NCBI GenBank assembly: GCA_022661535.1
Contig: JAKULF010000007.1
Location: forward strand, 1,302,001 to 1,366,000
Direction of reading: 5' to 3'
DNA from: Eutypa lata
Lineage: Eukaryota; Ascomycota; Sordariomycetes; Xylariales; Diatrypaceae
Length of the DNA stretch: 64,000 bases
Each line of letters begins with the position of its first letter. Within the stretch, counting starts at the first letter, position 1. Below, piece after piece: positions 23,300 through 36,841 of this stretch. Position numbers and translations under genes: made by a program. Below the pieces are notes generated by a model. The model saw only the letters and a list, made by a program, of their open reading frames with translations, was not told the DNA's origin and ran no database searches.

Positions 23300-26186
23300 A
23301 GTCACCTGCTTATGTAGTCTCAAGCCTATGCCAGGCTGTCACCCCTTTGGGATGAACGAACTACTAACAGATAGATAGAGCACGATGGTCTCCATTCGTA
23401 TCCCCGTTTATGAATCCACAGGTAGAATTATCTATCTCATAAATTGAGAAGGCAATAGTGACATACGTGCTTGGTTCTTGTAGTCTATCGTTACTTATCT
23501 CTAAGCTAGAAGAAACATTTTTAAACCCTCTGTGTTATACCAAACACCCCTTCCCTCTGACCCGTGGCTGTCGTAGTAGAGAGAGTGGCATTATCAGCCT
23601 GAGTCACACGCCAACTTTACTATTGATCAAACCGTTTTTATTCTCCATCTTCAAGGAGCGGAGGATGGGCTAGACGATGAAACCTCGATAACTTCTCCAA
23701 CCGAGTCACGTCGTACGAAGTCAAACAAGAAGTAGGGCCGAGATTGTTACCTCGGCCTACATGTCATTCTTCTTGTTCCTTCGACCGACCCGCGACTCTG
23801 CTGTTCCGCTTTTTCCCGGCGATGGCGTCTGCCAGCACCCGTGCCGTGGCGGTTGCGTAGTTTACTACCGTCTTAGGATGTGTGCCAAGTAGTCGGACGT
23901 CTCTCCATACCCCCAAGGACCGTTTCTTGCCTTGTCGTCTATGAGTCAACCTAGCCCTTGATAGAGAAATATGCTTTTGTATCATAGGATCCATTTTCGA
24001 CGGTTAGTAAACTAAGCATGAACGGATGCATGTCTTGGAAGTTTTGAAGTCATCCTCCCAATAGGAGAAACGTAGCTCTTGAGACTATTGTAAACGGACA
24101 GCCATCGAGATTGTCCACGACTGAATTGGAATACTTTGTGCAGCGATTTGTGCTATTGATAAGAGGACAGTCGTCATTAATTTGTCGTTAGCTGGTCACT
24201 CTTTAATCAATGAGAATGAAGGCCTCATGTAAACGATGACGCTATTCCCCCTTTAGAGGCCATTAGCTGATATTTAGGTAGCAAGGGAGTATGTATCTTA
24301 GTATGTAGGTAAAGAAAAAAGAGGTACAGGTATGCTATCTAGTAAGCTGAAGCCAGACATAATAAATAAGCCTACGATATAAGATCTTCTCCCATGAGCA
24401 AAATGGAGGCCGTCTTGAAAATTACCATGCTGCAAGTGAAGTTGAAGAATGCTATACTTCCAGTATGAACTAAGCAAGTATAGCCTACTGAAGTTCCCTA
24501 TATCGACTTATGAGAAACTAATATGCCATTATCTCTACGCTAGACGATAGGTGCATATAACAAATATAAAGTTGATAAGTTAAGTTCAAGAAATTTACCA
24601 TACACGCCTATATACGTACAGTACAAACTATGGACACTTCTTGCTCCGCACTCGGGGCCCGCACTATAGGCTATTCTTTATGAACATTTTGGCATGTATT
24701 GATCTAACATCCACTACAGCGAGCCGGTGCCATAGCACTGGGACAATACGGGGCGCTTCTCTCCTCCAAGCTTTACTCAGATCCACCTAGAGTCACGATA
24801 TCACGTAATGACAATATAGCTTCTATCCTATATACTGTGGAGTCTGGGGTAAAGATGGGAATCGTCGATCGAGGTGACTGATCATATAGCAATCTGGAGC
24901 AGACTGCATGAGACGGAGATATTCCAGTCACATGGAACCATGCATCTGCGTCTACTATCACACAATAAAACCAACCAAGTCCAAGCAAGCACGTGTCCTA
25001 AAGAGACGACGGGGTTTCTTTCGTCAAATATACAGTAAGTCTAACCTCGAAGCTTGACCGAGAATGCCTCAAGACGATTAGACTGGCAGGTAGGGGAGCT
25101 CCACCACGAGCCAATAAGCAACAGATCCCGCGCACATGCGAACACTAGTTAACAATATAAGACAGGTGTATCCAGCACTAGTTAGACGGACGACATACGG
25201 ACGGCGTGGGTGTGCATATCCTGCCTAGACGGGAGACGTACGTGATGAAAAACGGAAATATTCCTCCCCTCCCCCCACGGGATGCAACGAAGCTAGTGTA
25301 GTGCTTGCTTGCTCATCCCGCGCCGAGAACTCAGGAACACCATGCTGGGTTGCGGCCGAGGCGGAGCATGTGGTAAGTTCGACTAAAAGCGTCGATCCCT
25401 CCATGCCCGCCATGCAGACGGGACCGAAGTGACGGGGCAGACTGGCCCAAATTAGCGAGACCGAGACCAAGGCTTCAGAGCCAAGCTATAGCGCTTATGG
25501 GGAAACCCACGGCGCTTGCATCTGCCGTATCCACGTGTTTGCTCAGCATCTACCAACTAGTTAGTGCTCGGGCACACCGGTGTAGCCAAGGCAGGAAGAA
25601 ACCAAGGTAACTAGGAGAGAGAGAAAGAGAGAGTAAGAGCGCTAAGCGCTTCAACCGACGGTTCCAAGACAGCGGGAGGATGGATCATGACGACGAAATA
25701 GGCGGGTTCTACATTGGTAGATCACCATCCGTCTGTCGATGGTAGGCGAGCTCCGACACGCTAGAGATCTATCTACACTACAGCAGCGGCACAGTCAAAG
25801 AAAACAAGCTGCTTGCTTGCTTGCTTGGTACGAATTTTTTTTTCCCGACGACAGAGCTCCCGGCTAGCACCGCGCCTACGTGTCCGTCGGTCCGTTCGGC
25901 GCGCTCACCAGAGAGGGTTTCTACGGCGAGTAAGCTCGGTAACTATCGGTAGGCAGGCTTACATTTCTTATGAATCACTTACATATAGCTATGGATACAG
26001 ACGTATGTTTCTACCACCTCGAATCTGGTGCCCTAGTTTTAGGAAACGGGACTATAGGAAAATAGCGTGCTCGTAATGCAGACATAACCGGGCATCACCA
26101 GCTCATTCATGCACGCTAATAAGGTATATAAGGAGCATTAAGAAGCGAAACTATTGCGATCACGACAAACAATGGTTAGTACTAAG

Positions 26187-26227
26187 CTATGTATGTAAGT
26201 AAGTATGTAAGTAAGTAAATAAGTAAG
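26187..26227. repeat. GTAA/GTAT tetranucleotide run
   Basis: About ten units, mostly GTAA with GTAT and AAAT variants, intergenic. Confidence 0.75.
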
Positions 26228-28788
26228 CAGTAAGGCAGTAGCTAGAACGGACCGTGCCGGAAGCGAATATAGCGCACGGGAAAAAGAAAGGAAGAAGAGA
26301 AAAAAAAGAGGATTTGAAGGGGAGATCGACAACGGCTCCGTCCGGGAAGGATGACAACCCCTGCTTGATTGATAAAAAAAAAATTAAAAAAGAAGAAAAA
26401 CCAAGGGAAGTGAAAATAATAATTAGTAAACAGGACAATGGTAATCTAGAATTCCGCTTGTGATCGGGAAACGGAATGAAGTCGTCAGTTGCCTATGTAG
26501 TATCGACCCTTAGAAACCCGATACGGAGTATAAAAAAAGTTGACTGATGATATCAAATACCTAGGGATATACCTTGTCTACGCATGCAAGAAGCTAGTTA
26601 TGTAGTTATGCGCAATGGAATAAAGAGACAGCCCCCCCGGTCATTGACCGAGAACGGAAGGAGGGAGAACGGAAAGAGGATGGGAAAAGATCGGGGGTCC
26701 GTCGGAAACAAGCCGACAAACAACAACATTATTTTAAACTACGTACATAACCTAGGTAGGTATGTAGGAAGCAATATAGCACTGTCGTCATATGCATATA
26801 GGCCCTGTCCTGGATCTCGCCAAAGAGGATTGTCATGATTATGATTATGATTATGACTATACAGCTACCTCAGCCAGGTGTATGTTCCTAGGTATAACTA
26901 TATGCATGTATGTACGGGTGTTGCCTTTTGCTGCCGGCAGTTCGATCATCGTGTGATGCGGATGGATGATGATGAGGCCGGCGGTCAACCACCATGGTGA
27001 GAGCACACTGTTGACCTTTCCCTTCCCTACTCACCTACGTACATACATACATACCGACTATGACTGCAGTAGCGGCCGCTGTGATGGCTGGCTGCCCTGC
27101 TAGAACGGCGTCGCCGAATGCAGCAGACTGACTGCTCGCTGCATGCCCTCGTGTAATAGGTAGGTAGGTCTAAGTAGGTAGTTGTTTATGTAGGCAGTCA
27201 TCACAAGGAAGCCAGTCTAAGAACCTTCACCCACGTGCTGACGTTGCAGCGTCTAGTTAACTCTAACGGTCCTGCGGCCTGTAGAGACCGCAATGGAAAC
27301 ATGTACTGTAGGTAGTTAGTCAGATGGTTTCTACATAACTACATAACTACCTAGTATCATTACAACTCGTTTAATAAGTATCTATGTGCGTAATGTACTT
27401 TTGACGATGCCTCCTAAACTAGTGGCATTGAGATGAAAAGACTTTGACCCTCGTCCCCCGTCCCCGGTCGACGTCGATGCGTTCAACGTTTGAACTGTCA
27501 TACATAACCACCTAGGCAAGTGCGTAAAAGAATGCACGAACTCTTCGAAGCGAGATGGATGGTATTTGTCGGGCCCAGAGGCGTGGGGGTCGTGCAAATC
27601 ACAAAATAAATAAAAACCTTGAGTTAACTAATACAACACTGGCCGTTGACGCCTGTGTACCTACATAGTACGATGTCTTTCCTCCAGGTGGGGATTCCGT
27701 TATTTGATGTGGATATTAGCGGTTTGCGGTGCCGACCCGACCCAACGCAACTCCCTAATTAAGGTCGGGACAGGTTACGTATGGTAGCCAGGTAGGTAAG
27801 GTATGTAAGGAGGGAAGGTCTTCAGGGTAAGGTTAGTGTAGGTTGAAACAAAAGCCGTTGCGTTTCGCATCAGATTAGCATCTGTACTTATGTAGGTCAA
27901 TATAAATCTTGATCAATGCTGCTGATAATCTACGTAAGTATGTACCTATGTATTCAAGAATGAACACACATTGGCCAGGTATACAAGGGCAGCCTGGTTA
28001 AAAACAGCAGCAGGGAGGCAAGGGAGAGATAGAAAGACTGGAAACTGATCTTCTCACATGATCGTAGAACTAGGTAGGTAGCTAGGCAGCTAGTTACATA
28101 GCTGGCTAGACATGTAATTAAAACACAAAACGACCACGAAAACAAAAATTACCACAACCATGGTATTGGGGTCGAACCCAAGCCAAAAAGAAGGTAAAAT
28201 AAAGCTTTGGCTTTCCCTCCTGCTGGGACTTAACTCTAAGAGGCGCGCCAGGCTACATAGAATGCAGGGAGGGTTCAGTCATATCCCGTAGGTATATACG
28301 AAGTAGTTAGAACCGCCATTAACCTACCAGCCTACCAAGCAAGCAAGGTGCGCACAAGGCAAGGCCCGGGTTTTGCCAGCCTGCCATGCCAGCCTGCCTG
28401 CCAGTCAGGGTTCATTCGTTACCAGACTTTCACTTCCCTGCCACCCTGATTGCCCGTTCGATGTATCTCCGGAGAGATGAGATACCCATAGTTAGCTATA
28501 GTTAGAACGATCTGTCTGTCTGCCTGTCTGTCGGATTTCTCCCTCTTGTCGGTCTTCTCCTATCTATGTATATAATTCTTGCGTATGTTCTCTGCTTGAC
28601 CGAAGCCCCTTTTGGGGATAGCTTCTTGAGAATGTAGGTATGTATGTATGTACTTATGTACCCAGTTAATGCATCTTGCAAAATAAGTAGTGGTAGGTGC
28701 GCAGCGCCATGCTCCGTGCTCATGCTGGTTCCCGTGTTCCCTTCCCCCGTGGGGGTCGCCCGGTACCGTAGGTATGTATGCAAGATAC

Positions 28789-28808
28789 TTTTTTTTTTTT
28801 TTTTTTTT
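28789..28808. repeat. Poly(T), 20 nt
   Basis: Uninterrupted run of twenty T, with no Pol III gene recognised upstream. Confidence 0.85.
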
Positions 28809-31800
28809 GCGTACTTAAGTAGTTATTGGATGTAAATAGATGCAAAGCAAAGTAACATATCACATTTTCTACGTAACTGCCTACATGTATGAAGTAACTA
28901 CCTACCTAGTTACCCCCTTATGTGACTTACCTGCCTAGGTACTAAAGCATTGTGTGTCCTAGCTACATGCCTTCTAATGTACCTAGTAACTGATAGTATT
29001 CATTTCGCGGGTCGTTAAAATTGACGAGTCTGTGAGCAAAAAAGGCATGTGTCTGTTGGGGCCCCCATCCCCCCAGCACGTATATATGTAGGTCTGAGGC
29101 ACAACGACGTAATAAGGGTTCATATATTATGCATGTACATGCCCTCCCCCTAGTAAAGTTCTATGTAAAGGATGGATAGATTGATATGTATATGTGTGCA
29201 TGTGTATTTAGATGCGCATCTGCATGATGCATGCGTGCATGTTTATGTACATACATACCTACCTACCTAGACATCCATACATGCGTTATAATCATAGCAC
29301 CGGGGGGGGGGAGGACCTTTGGGGGTCGAGGACAAAAAGCAGCCGGGCGCTAGTTAATAGACGCCATTAGATATATCCGAACACGTTTTTTGCTTTCCCT
29401 TTTTTGTTCTTTCTCTCTTTTACACTACCAGGCCGGCCGGGGAACATATACGTACATAAGAGATCGGGACACGGAACCCGGTATTACTACATGCCTCCTA
29501 TTATGTATGTATATACCTACATACATACCTAGGGGAAGACGCGATGACCGGTGTGATGAAGCTTGCTGCCTGTTTCTCCTCTTCCCTCTTATTATGCGTG
29601 CCATGGAGAGATATCTGTACTTTCTGTGCAGCAAGCAACAACATGCGTGCGCGCGCGCCTTTTAAAGGGGGTGGGAGGCCAATCGGCTATCGAACCCTTC
29701 TGAGTATGTATGTACGACTCGTGCGCGAAGAGAAATCACACAATGGCCGGCCGATCGATCCCGGGTAGTCAACTGCCTAGAGCTGTAAAGTGAAGGGCGG
29801 ACGCACATTGGCTGCGTATACGGGACTAGTTAGTATGTCACTATGTATGTAGTGCGCAGCTGCCCTTTGCTGCCCAACAGCTGGCGTCTAGTTAGATAAC
29901 TACGGTACTAACTACCTACCTACATACATATCTACGAAGCACACCCACCCACTGTGTTTTCAGATCCGGTTCGCTTAGATAGCTCTATGTATATGTATGT
30001 AGGTCTCGCAAGATCCTGCTCGAGTCCGACCTCTACTGCTACCTACCTACATGCCAGGCATGCTGCCTGCCTGCCCTGCGGCTGCTTGCTCCCTACATAG
30101 GACGCGGCAGAGGGAATCGCAAGACCGGAATATATTCCGTCGACAGGCCGCGACTGACACCCCGGCCCAAAGCGAACGGATTGTACGGACAAGCAAGGTT
30201 TGAAATCCTAGAGCGCTTTACGTACGGGCTACGTCCCGGAGGTCCTCCGAAAGGAGAATGCGTATTCACATGTAAGCAATAGTCGCCACGGTGGTCGTTA
30301 TTATGTATAGCTACTATCTACGAAGTAAGTATGTAGGCATCATACGCAAGGTTTAACGATCAAGGGAAGAAGAAAGAAGAAAGAAAAAACCAGTCTTGGC
30401 ACGGCTAAGTTCTTTTGCGTGTGTATTCCTGGTTAAGATATACCAAAATAGTTGGCAATTTTCAACCCGTTTTTTTCTTTCTACATACGTATCTCCCCGC
30501 CCCCCTTTTCGTCATCTTCCATATTCTGATTGGTAAGTTCTCCCCACAAGGCTACCCGAAACTTTTCTTAAAAACTCAGCTCACCACCATCGCCGTGATG
30601 GTATTATCGCCGGTACTATGTACGTCCGGTTAATTGCTAAACTATGGGGGGGGGGGGCTGGTCATGTTAAATCGCACGTAGAAAGTAAAATAAAGACGTT
30701 TTGTTGCTTCCGGTTACGTAACCCCTCGAAATTTCACGGCCCTATATTAGCTCTCTAATGTCTAACTACTAGCTAGCCCTTCGGCGGGTCGCTGTCTACC
30801 ACTCTCATTCCTGGGGTTTCAACGGCTCTTATGTAATTAAAAAAAATTTAGGCCGACCCGGATCCGCGCACACATTCGGTCAAGGGCCGTTGAAGAATCG
30901 GGGGGCCTACATACAAATAGGGAGGTCGGTAAAAATGATCGAGGCGCCGTCTAAACGTCCTGAATTCATATAACTACCAACCTCCAAGGGGGGACAAACG
31001 GGAGAAAGCGATGATGGGGTTCTTGTTAGATGTCCGCAACGGTCCTTTTTGCGCTGGAGTTGATTTCCATTTATGCCGAACCTTTATACCTACATACCTA
31101 TATACCATGTAGGTAATGAGAGGTGTAAGGGCTAGTTAATGACCAACAAATTTCATCTTCCAAATTAGAGAAAATAATTTGATCTCATTACACGGCTATA
31201 TTATAACTACCCAGCCTACACACTTAACAGGAAGTGCACATAGCATGTGTGTCTGGATACATACACGCATTCATACCTACCTGCCTACCTAGGGGTATCT
31301 TATCCATAGATGTGACTATGTAGGTATGTACTAGGCGAATTGTACACTCCGAAATTGTGTGCATGAAGCTCACTCCGTATTAGATAAGCCATTTCCCCAG
31401 CCGGATATATACCCGCTTCGCAAGGGGTTGCTGTCCGTCTTTCGGCAGTACATGGTCGGCCTTTAGCCCGATTCTGTACTACATATGTTAGTGTAGGTCT
31501 CTCTCTCTTCCTCTATCACATGACAAAGAAAGAAAATACTTTTGGTAACTACATACCTAGAGTTACCTACATACATACATACATAACTAGATTACATACC
31601 TGGCAAAGAGAGCTCGAGAAACACCCACCATCCGTCCACCACCAACCCACTCAACCCTTTATTAGCGAAAAGGAGGAACCGGCCGGAGAAAGACACATCG
31701 GGAGGCCCGTGTTCGAGGTAAAAAGAGGCAAGGAAACTTGGCGCACGGACCGCAGCAACCAAACTGCAGGTAACTAGTCGCGTCCCCCGGGATGGAATCC

Positions 31801-33708
31801 GAGTTCCGGCGGATGGGGAAGGCCCATGTCCCACCCATGCCATGCTAAATTGATAATAAGTTTACCATGCCTGCCAGGGTTACTTTTTAGTGATGTTCTT
31901 TAACTCCCCGGGCCCTGTGGTTAGTTACAATGTACCTACCCACATTCTGCCACCTGTCTTACCTGGGTACCTAGTCCATGTAAAAATGTCTTCCATTGTT
32001 TTTCCCTACCTTCTACGAAGTACCTACTCACTTCTTTCCCACGTTTTGCCCTTGCGAAACACCCCATGGCCCTGGCTTGCTTGCTTGCTTGCACCGTTGT
32101 GTTGCGTCGAAACGTCGTTAAGCTGTATTGTGTGATGTTTGTTACATGCTAGGATAACTCGACCTGTTGATCCAGGCCGCCGGGGTGTCGGGCTTACTTT
32201 AACCACCACCGACGTAACTACTATGTACCTACCTATCTCTTACCTACATACCCTCATAACGTTACTGTATGATGATATCTTAGCACATATATAACTACAT
32301 ACTTGTATGTATAAACATGTTACAGGCCTACACCTGCATGCACACATCTACCTTAACGTAGATCTTCCCGAGCCGAGTTGCAACCTTTGGCGGGCGCCTA
32401 ATCTCGGCTCCTCAGTTGCCTAATGAAGAAGATCACGTCCGTTTCCCCTCCGTACAATAAAAACAATTTACACCTGATGGATAACTAGAACCGAGAGAGC
32501 ACGGAGTAGGTAGTTGTGAGGAGGATGAGGAGGATGCGCATTATCTACCTCCCCCCCTGATAAGATGAATGAGCCAAAAGTCTAAACTAATGGCTTTTTT
32601 CTCGTGAGCCAAAGCAACATATCTCGAAACACCTAACTACTTTACTTAAACAAGGTGGCGGGCGGTGTTTGCTCCCGGAAGAGAATGGCTTGGTTAGGTA
32701 GTTAGGTAGCTAGCTAGCTGCCTACATACGTAGTTACCTTCCCGGGGAGAATAACGATGTTGAAAAAGAATAGGAAGAAGAAAGAAAAGGGGGTGAGAGG
32801 GAAGAAGGAAAAGAAGAAGACAAGAGAAGAGAAAAAAAAGAAAAAAGAAGAAAAAAGAAAAAAAAAAAAAGCGGCGCTAGTAAACGCGAGGACGGAGGAG
32901 GGGTTGCTTCAATCAAGTTGATCTTCAGTTACTTATCTTGAAACCGAAATCGAGATACGTATAAAAAGGCACCTACCCTCCCTACCTACAAGGACTAGGA
33001 TACTATATAATGATGATAGATTGCATTGTGTATTGTATCAGAAATGCTATATTATATTATGCATCATATCATCTCTTCTCAATTGACGTCCATCCATAGC
33101 CGATGGCGAGGATGTTAATTGTGATAGTTATGTATGTGCGTAGGTACTAACTACCTCGTTACTAACTAAACCCATTGGATATGTACATACATATGTGACG
33201 CAACCTGCGTATATGTCGTAGCTTCACAGCCTCTTGCTTGCTTGAACGAAATGCTGTGCCAACGTCGAACAAGGCGGCAGCGGCGAAGACGACGACGACG
33301 GCCTATGAGATCACGTCCTTGTTGGATTGTGTTAGATGGTAGAGAAAAAAGTTGGCAGAAAGCCTCACCGTGCCCTATTGGGCGCTAACTACGCAGGTAA
33401 GTCGGATATTGATTCCTTAGACGGTCTTTTCTGTGTAAGGTGAAAATTAATAAAAAAGAATTAATAAAAAAAAACCCCCCGACAGAAGACAACGGGTAGA
33501 GAAAAGAAGGTAGATTGTCGACACACACATACACACACACTCTCTCTCTCCCCTTTTCTTCACCATATCGGTGCTTCGGAACCGAACGTCCATCCATATG
33601 TGTGTGCGTGCCAACATAATCAACTAGTAGAGTAAGTAAGTAAATTGGCGGAGTAGAATAGAGGCACAAACACTGTCACAGCCAAGTAAAGTGCCGAACC
33701 GAACAATA

Positions 33709-33731
33709 GAAAGAAAGAGAGAGAGAGAGAG
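33709..33731. repeat. GA-rich run
   Basis: GAAA units pass into a (GA)n run, intergenic. Confidence 0.75.
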
Positions 33732-33844
33732 TCGGTCAATCTCTCTCGCATATATGCAAGTGAGAAAGGCGGACGGCAGTATTAGAGGTGCATTTAATGT
33801 TTAGTAAACGAAGGAGTTAAGCGCTTCCGTCTGTTCCATCCAAA

Positions 33845-33960
<116 letters not shown>

Positions 33961-34035
33961 TAGAACGGAACAGAGGCCTAGTCGTCATCATTATCACCAA
34001 CATCACCGTCATCTTACACGGGGGCTAGGCAGTTA

Positions 34036-34053
34036 TGTGTGTGTGTGTGTGTG
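34036..34053. repeat. (GT)9 dinucleotide run
   Basis: Perfect GT run about 80 bp after the GACA array. Confidence 0.8.
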
Positions 34054-34467
34054 AAGGTATGTAGCTAGCTACCTACATGTAGGTAAGTAGCCGATCGAAC
34101 AAAGAAACATGATTCATCGGAATTAATTCTGGGGTAGGTATGTAGTAGGCAAGCAGGCGCATACATATGTCGTCTTATTAGTAGTATTAACTTAAGTAAG
34201 CATTAATGAGCGAGTGGTGATGGTGGTGGTCCGCCGTCCCTACCGAGCTTTTGTGACAACGGCGGCGGCGGCGGCAGCGGCAACGACAAGACAAGGCAGT
34301 GAGCCAACCCCACCCGTTCTCGAAATATGACAATGCTTTAATAAGATGGGGGTTTGAGTGGGTGGGTTTTTGTATTATGAAGATGTATGCATGCAGGCAT
34401 GCAGGCATGATAGGTACATACATACATACGTAGATACATAAGGGCATGTAATGCATGCACGCATACC

Positions 34468-34490
34468 GAGTGAGTGAGTGAGTGAGTGAG
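34468..34490. repeat. (GAGT)n run, about 5.5 units
   Basis: Perfect GAGT tetranucleotide run, intergenic. Confidence 0.8.
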
Positions 34491-35255
34491 GCATAACTAA
34501 CTGATTAACATAAAAACACTTAGGTAATCCCTCCAATCTTAGAAACCATGTCATGTAGATTTAAAGTAAGTAGGCATGTAGGTATTAAGTAGGTATATAT
34601 GTACCTATGTATATATCCCTTCCTCTCCGCGTTGTCCTGCAGAACATTGAAGATGGGGGAAAATAAATGTGACGGACCGGTTATGATCATGACGTCGCGA
34701 TATTACTCGTGCGCTTTCGATATCTTTAAGTGGGCTGCAAGGCTACAAGTGCTGAGTAGTACTTACCTATGTACCTATGCATAGCAGTCCTTGTCTGGCA
34801 ATCTTGATGATAATAATAAACCGAGATGGCCGATGTAAAAACGAGAGACAGAAAATGAAATAAGACGACCAATAACAGCGGGTAAAAATAAAATAATAAA
34901 TAATAAATAATGCAAGCTGACAGATATGAGTAAGCATGAGATTTCACACGCAACAACCACTACACTACCATACATGAACAAGGTTAATCAATTGGCCTAA
35001 TAATAGGGTATCAATCCGAGTTCGCTATTGGTCCAGCCAACTATGTAGAGGACACTGGAACTTGTTTGGTTTAAAAGTAAAATATGTCACACGGATGGGG
35101 GTGGGAAAGATGAGCATATGCAATACCGAGTAGAAAACTCAAAAGGCCCAAATATCCCATTGTATCATTCGTTGAGGCTATGGGTTCGCTGCTCCTCTCT
35201 CAAGGGTCCACGGAAATTTGAACGTGGATGCGCCCCCGTATAGGAAGAGAGCAAT

Positions 35256-35258
<3 letters not shown>

Positions 35259-35291
<33 letters not shown>

Positions 35292-35295
35292 ACAA
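35259..35295. repeat. (CA)14 dinucleotide run with short tail
   Basis: CA run with one TA interruption near its end, about 700 bp beyond the 3' end of the ras-2 gene. Confidence 0.85.
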
Positions 35296-35982
35296 CCAAG
35301 TAGCAGACCAGACCTCCTCCCCTCATATGCCGATCCACCCCCAATGCCTTGCTTCCTCTTGCGCACTCCTCGGCAAGATTTCCAAGCAGTCCCCCCCAAA
35401 GTAATCAACCATATACGAGATGGTAGGCTCGAATAGCAAGCAAAACAAAAAAAATAAATAGTATGAACAGATTCTTAAAGAGAAGCAAGCCGGGGGCAGT
35501 AAATGTAGAACAAAAAAATGACGATTTTTGACCTGGTGTAGAGGTATGCGCCTAGACTCCGAACACCACAGGCAGGCTGCCATCCCCCCTCAACCATGGA
35601 ACATGGAACATGAACATGAACATACACCTTCCTAGGCGCGCGCGTGTTTGAATAAACCAGATACCCACGCCTGATGATCCCTCTTTATTTCTTTTTTTTA
35701 AGATCGTACTCCGTTCGCCGAATCAAGAGCGGGTGCTGGCCAACAACCCGAGCCATGAACATGGGACTGATCCTGGGTGGCCTATAGAACATGGTGACGC
35801 TGGTAAGACTCGAAAGGGGCCGTGAGATATCAATAGAATGCGTCCAGATATCTCGTGATAATGTCGTAATCGATATAGAGACACGCCAGAAGTGAATAAA
35901 ATTAGGGCAGCAGAGTGGTCGCCCAGATCCTGCTCGGTTGTATTACCGTAAGTTGGGGCGTGCATCGCTTGTCCGCCGTCGA

Positions 35983-36841
35983 TTATAAAACAATGCATTT
36001 AGTGCCACGATCGCCACGGTCTCCTTTCTTTCCTCCTCGCCTGCCACCACCCGTAGGACCATGGAGGTCACCGTTTTGGCGCCGGGTATTGTTCGCATTT
36101 AAAGGTCGCGCGGCAGCTTGCCGTTGTCGCCGTAATATCCGGACAACATCGTAGAATGCCTTCTCAACATTTATGCAGTTCTTTGCGGATGCTTCGACGA
36201 ATTCGCAGCCTAGCTCGCGTGCTAAAGCGTGACCTTCTTGGGTGGAAACCTCCCTTTCGGTTACCCGATCGCTCTTGTTGCCAACTAACATGATGGGTAC
36301 GGGCGCCGGCGGCGCGGTAGTAGCTATCGGCGAGCCAGGATACGTTGGTGATGAGGTAGTTGATTCCTTAACACGCTGAATCTGGTGATGGAACCTTTTG
36401 ATGCGCGAAAATGAAGAGCGGGAGGAGATGCTGTATACCAGTACAAAACCCTCGCCGTCCCGAATCCATTGGTCTCGGAGCGCCGTGTATTCTTCTTGAC
36501 CTGCCGTGTCTAATACCTCAAGCATGCAAGCTTGACCATCGATAACAACTTGCTTTCTATATGAGTCTTCAATCGTGGGGTCGTACTACATCGGCATGTC
36601 AGTAAGCGATTATCCAAAGTTTGTGATCATCGGACACTAAAGTGAGCAAGCGGACACGGAGAATTCTCCGTGGGGTGGAATGGAGAAGAGAGGGCGGGCC
36701 AACAGAGGCTATAGTAGTAAAGGATGAGGCACGTACTGTTTCGACAAAGTGTTGTAAACACAATTGAATTGTTAGGGCAGTTTTGCCTACACCACCATCG
36801 CCCAACACCACCAACTTGTACAATACCATTTTTCCCGCCAT
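35983..36841 (-). CDS. ras-2: Ras-2-type small GTPase
   Basis: This is a molecular switch for hyphal growth, conidiation and cAMP/MAPK signalling, acting at membranes. Exons 36737-36841 and 35983-36585, split by a 151-bp intron, give 235 residues. The start [21 protein letters not shown] matches Neurospora ras-2 closely. The P-loop is GDGGVGKT (14-21). The second exon opens with the switch I segment [14 protein letters not shown]. Then come DTAGQEEY (61-68), NKSD (138-141) and SAK (168-170). A Ser/Pro/Thr-rich insert (about 109-131, [11 protein letters not shown]) before the NKSD strand is a feature of this subfamily. A basic Arg/Lys/Gly-rich tail ends in the CaaX box CIVL (232-235), whose final Leu suggests geranylgeranylation. 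P-loop positions are wild type and nothing is broken. Confidence 0.95.

Noticed and set aside
23764..23994. Basic minus-strand frame of 76 codons
   Set aside because: Lys/Arg-rich but without any recognisable fold, and isolated in repeat-rich DNA.
28140..28190. Possible tRNA or box B around GGGTTCGACCCC on the minus strand
   Set aside because: Flanking bases do not form a T stem or acceptor stem, and there is no box A at the right distance.
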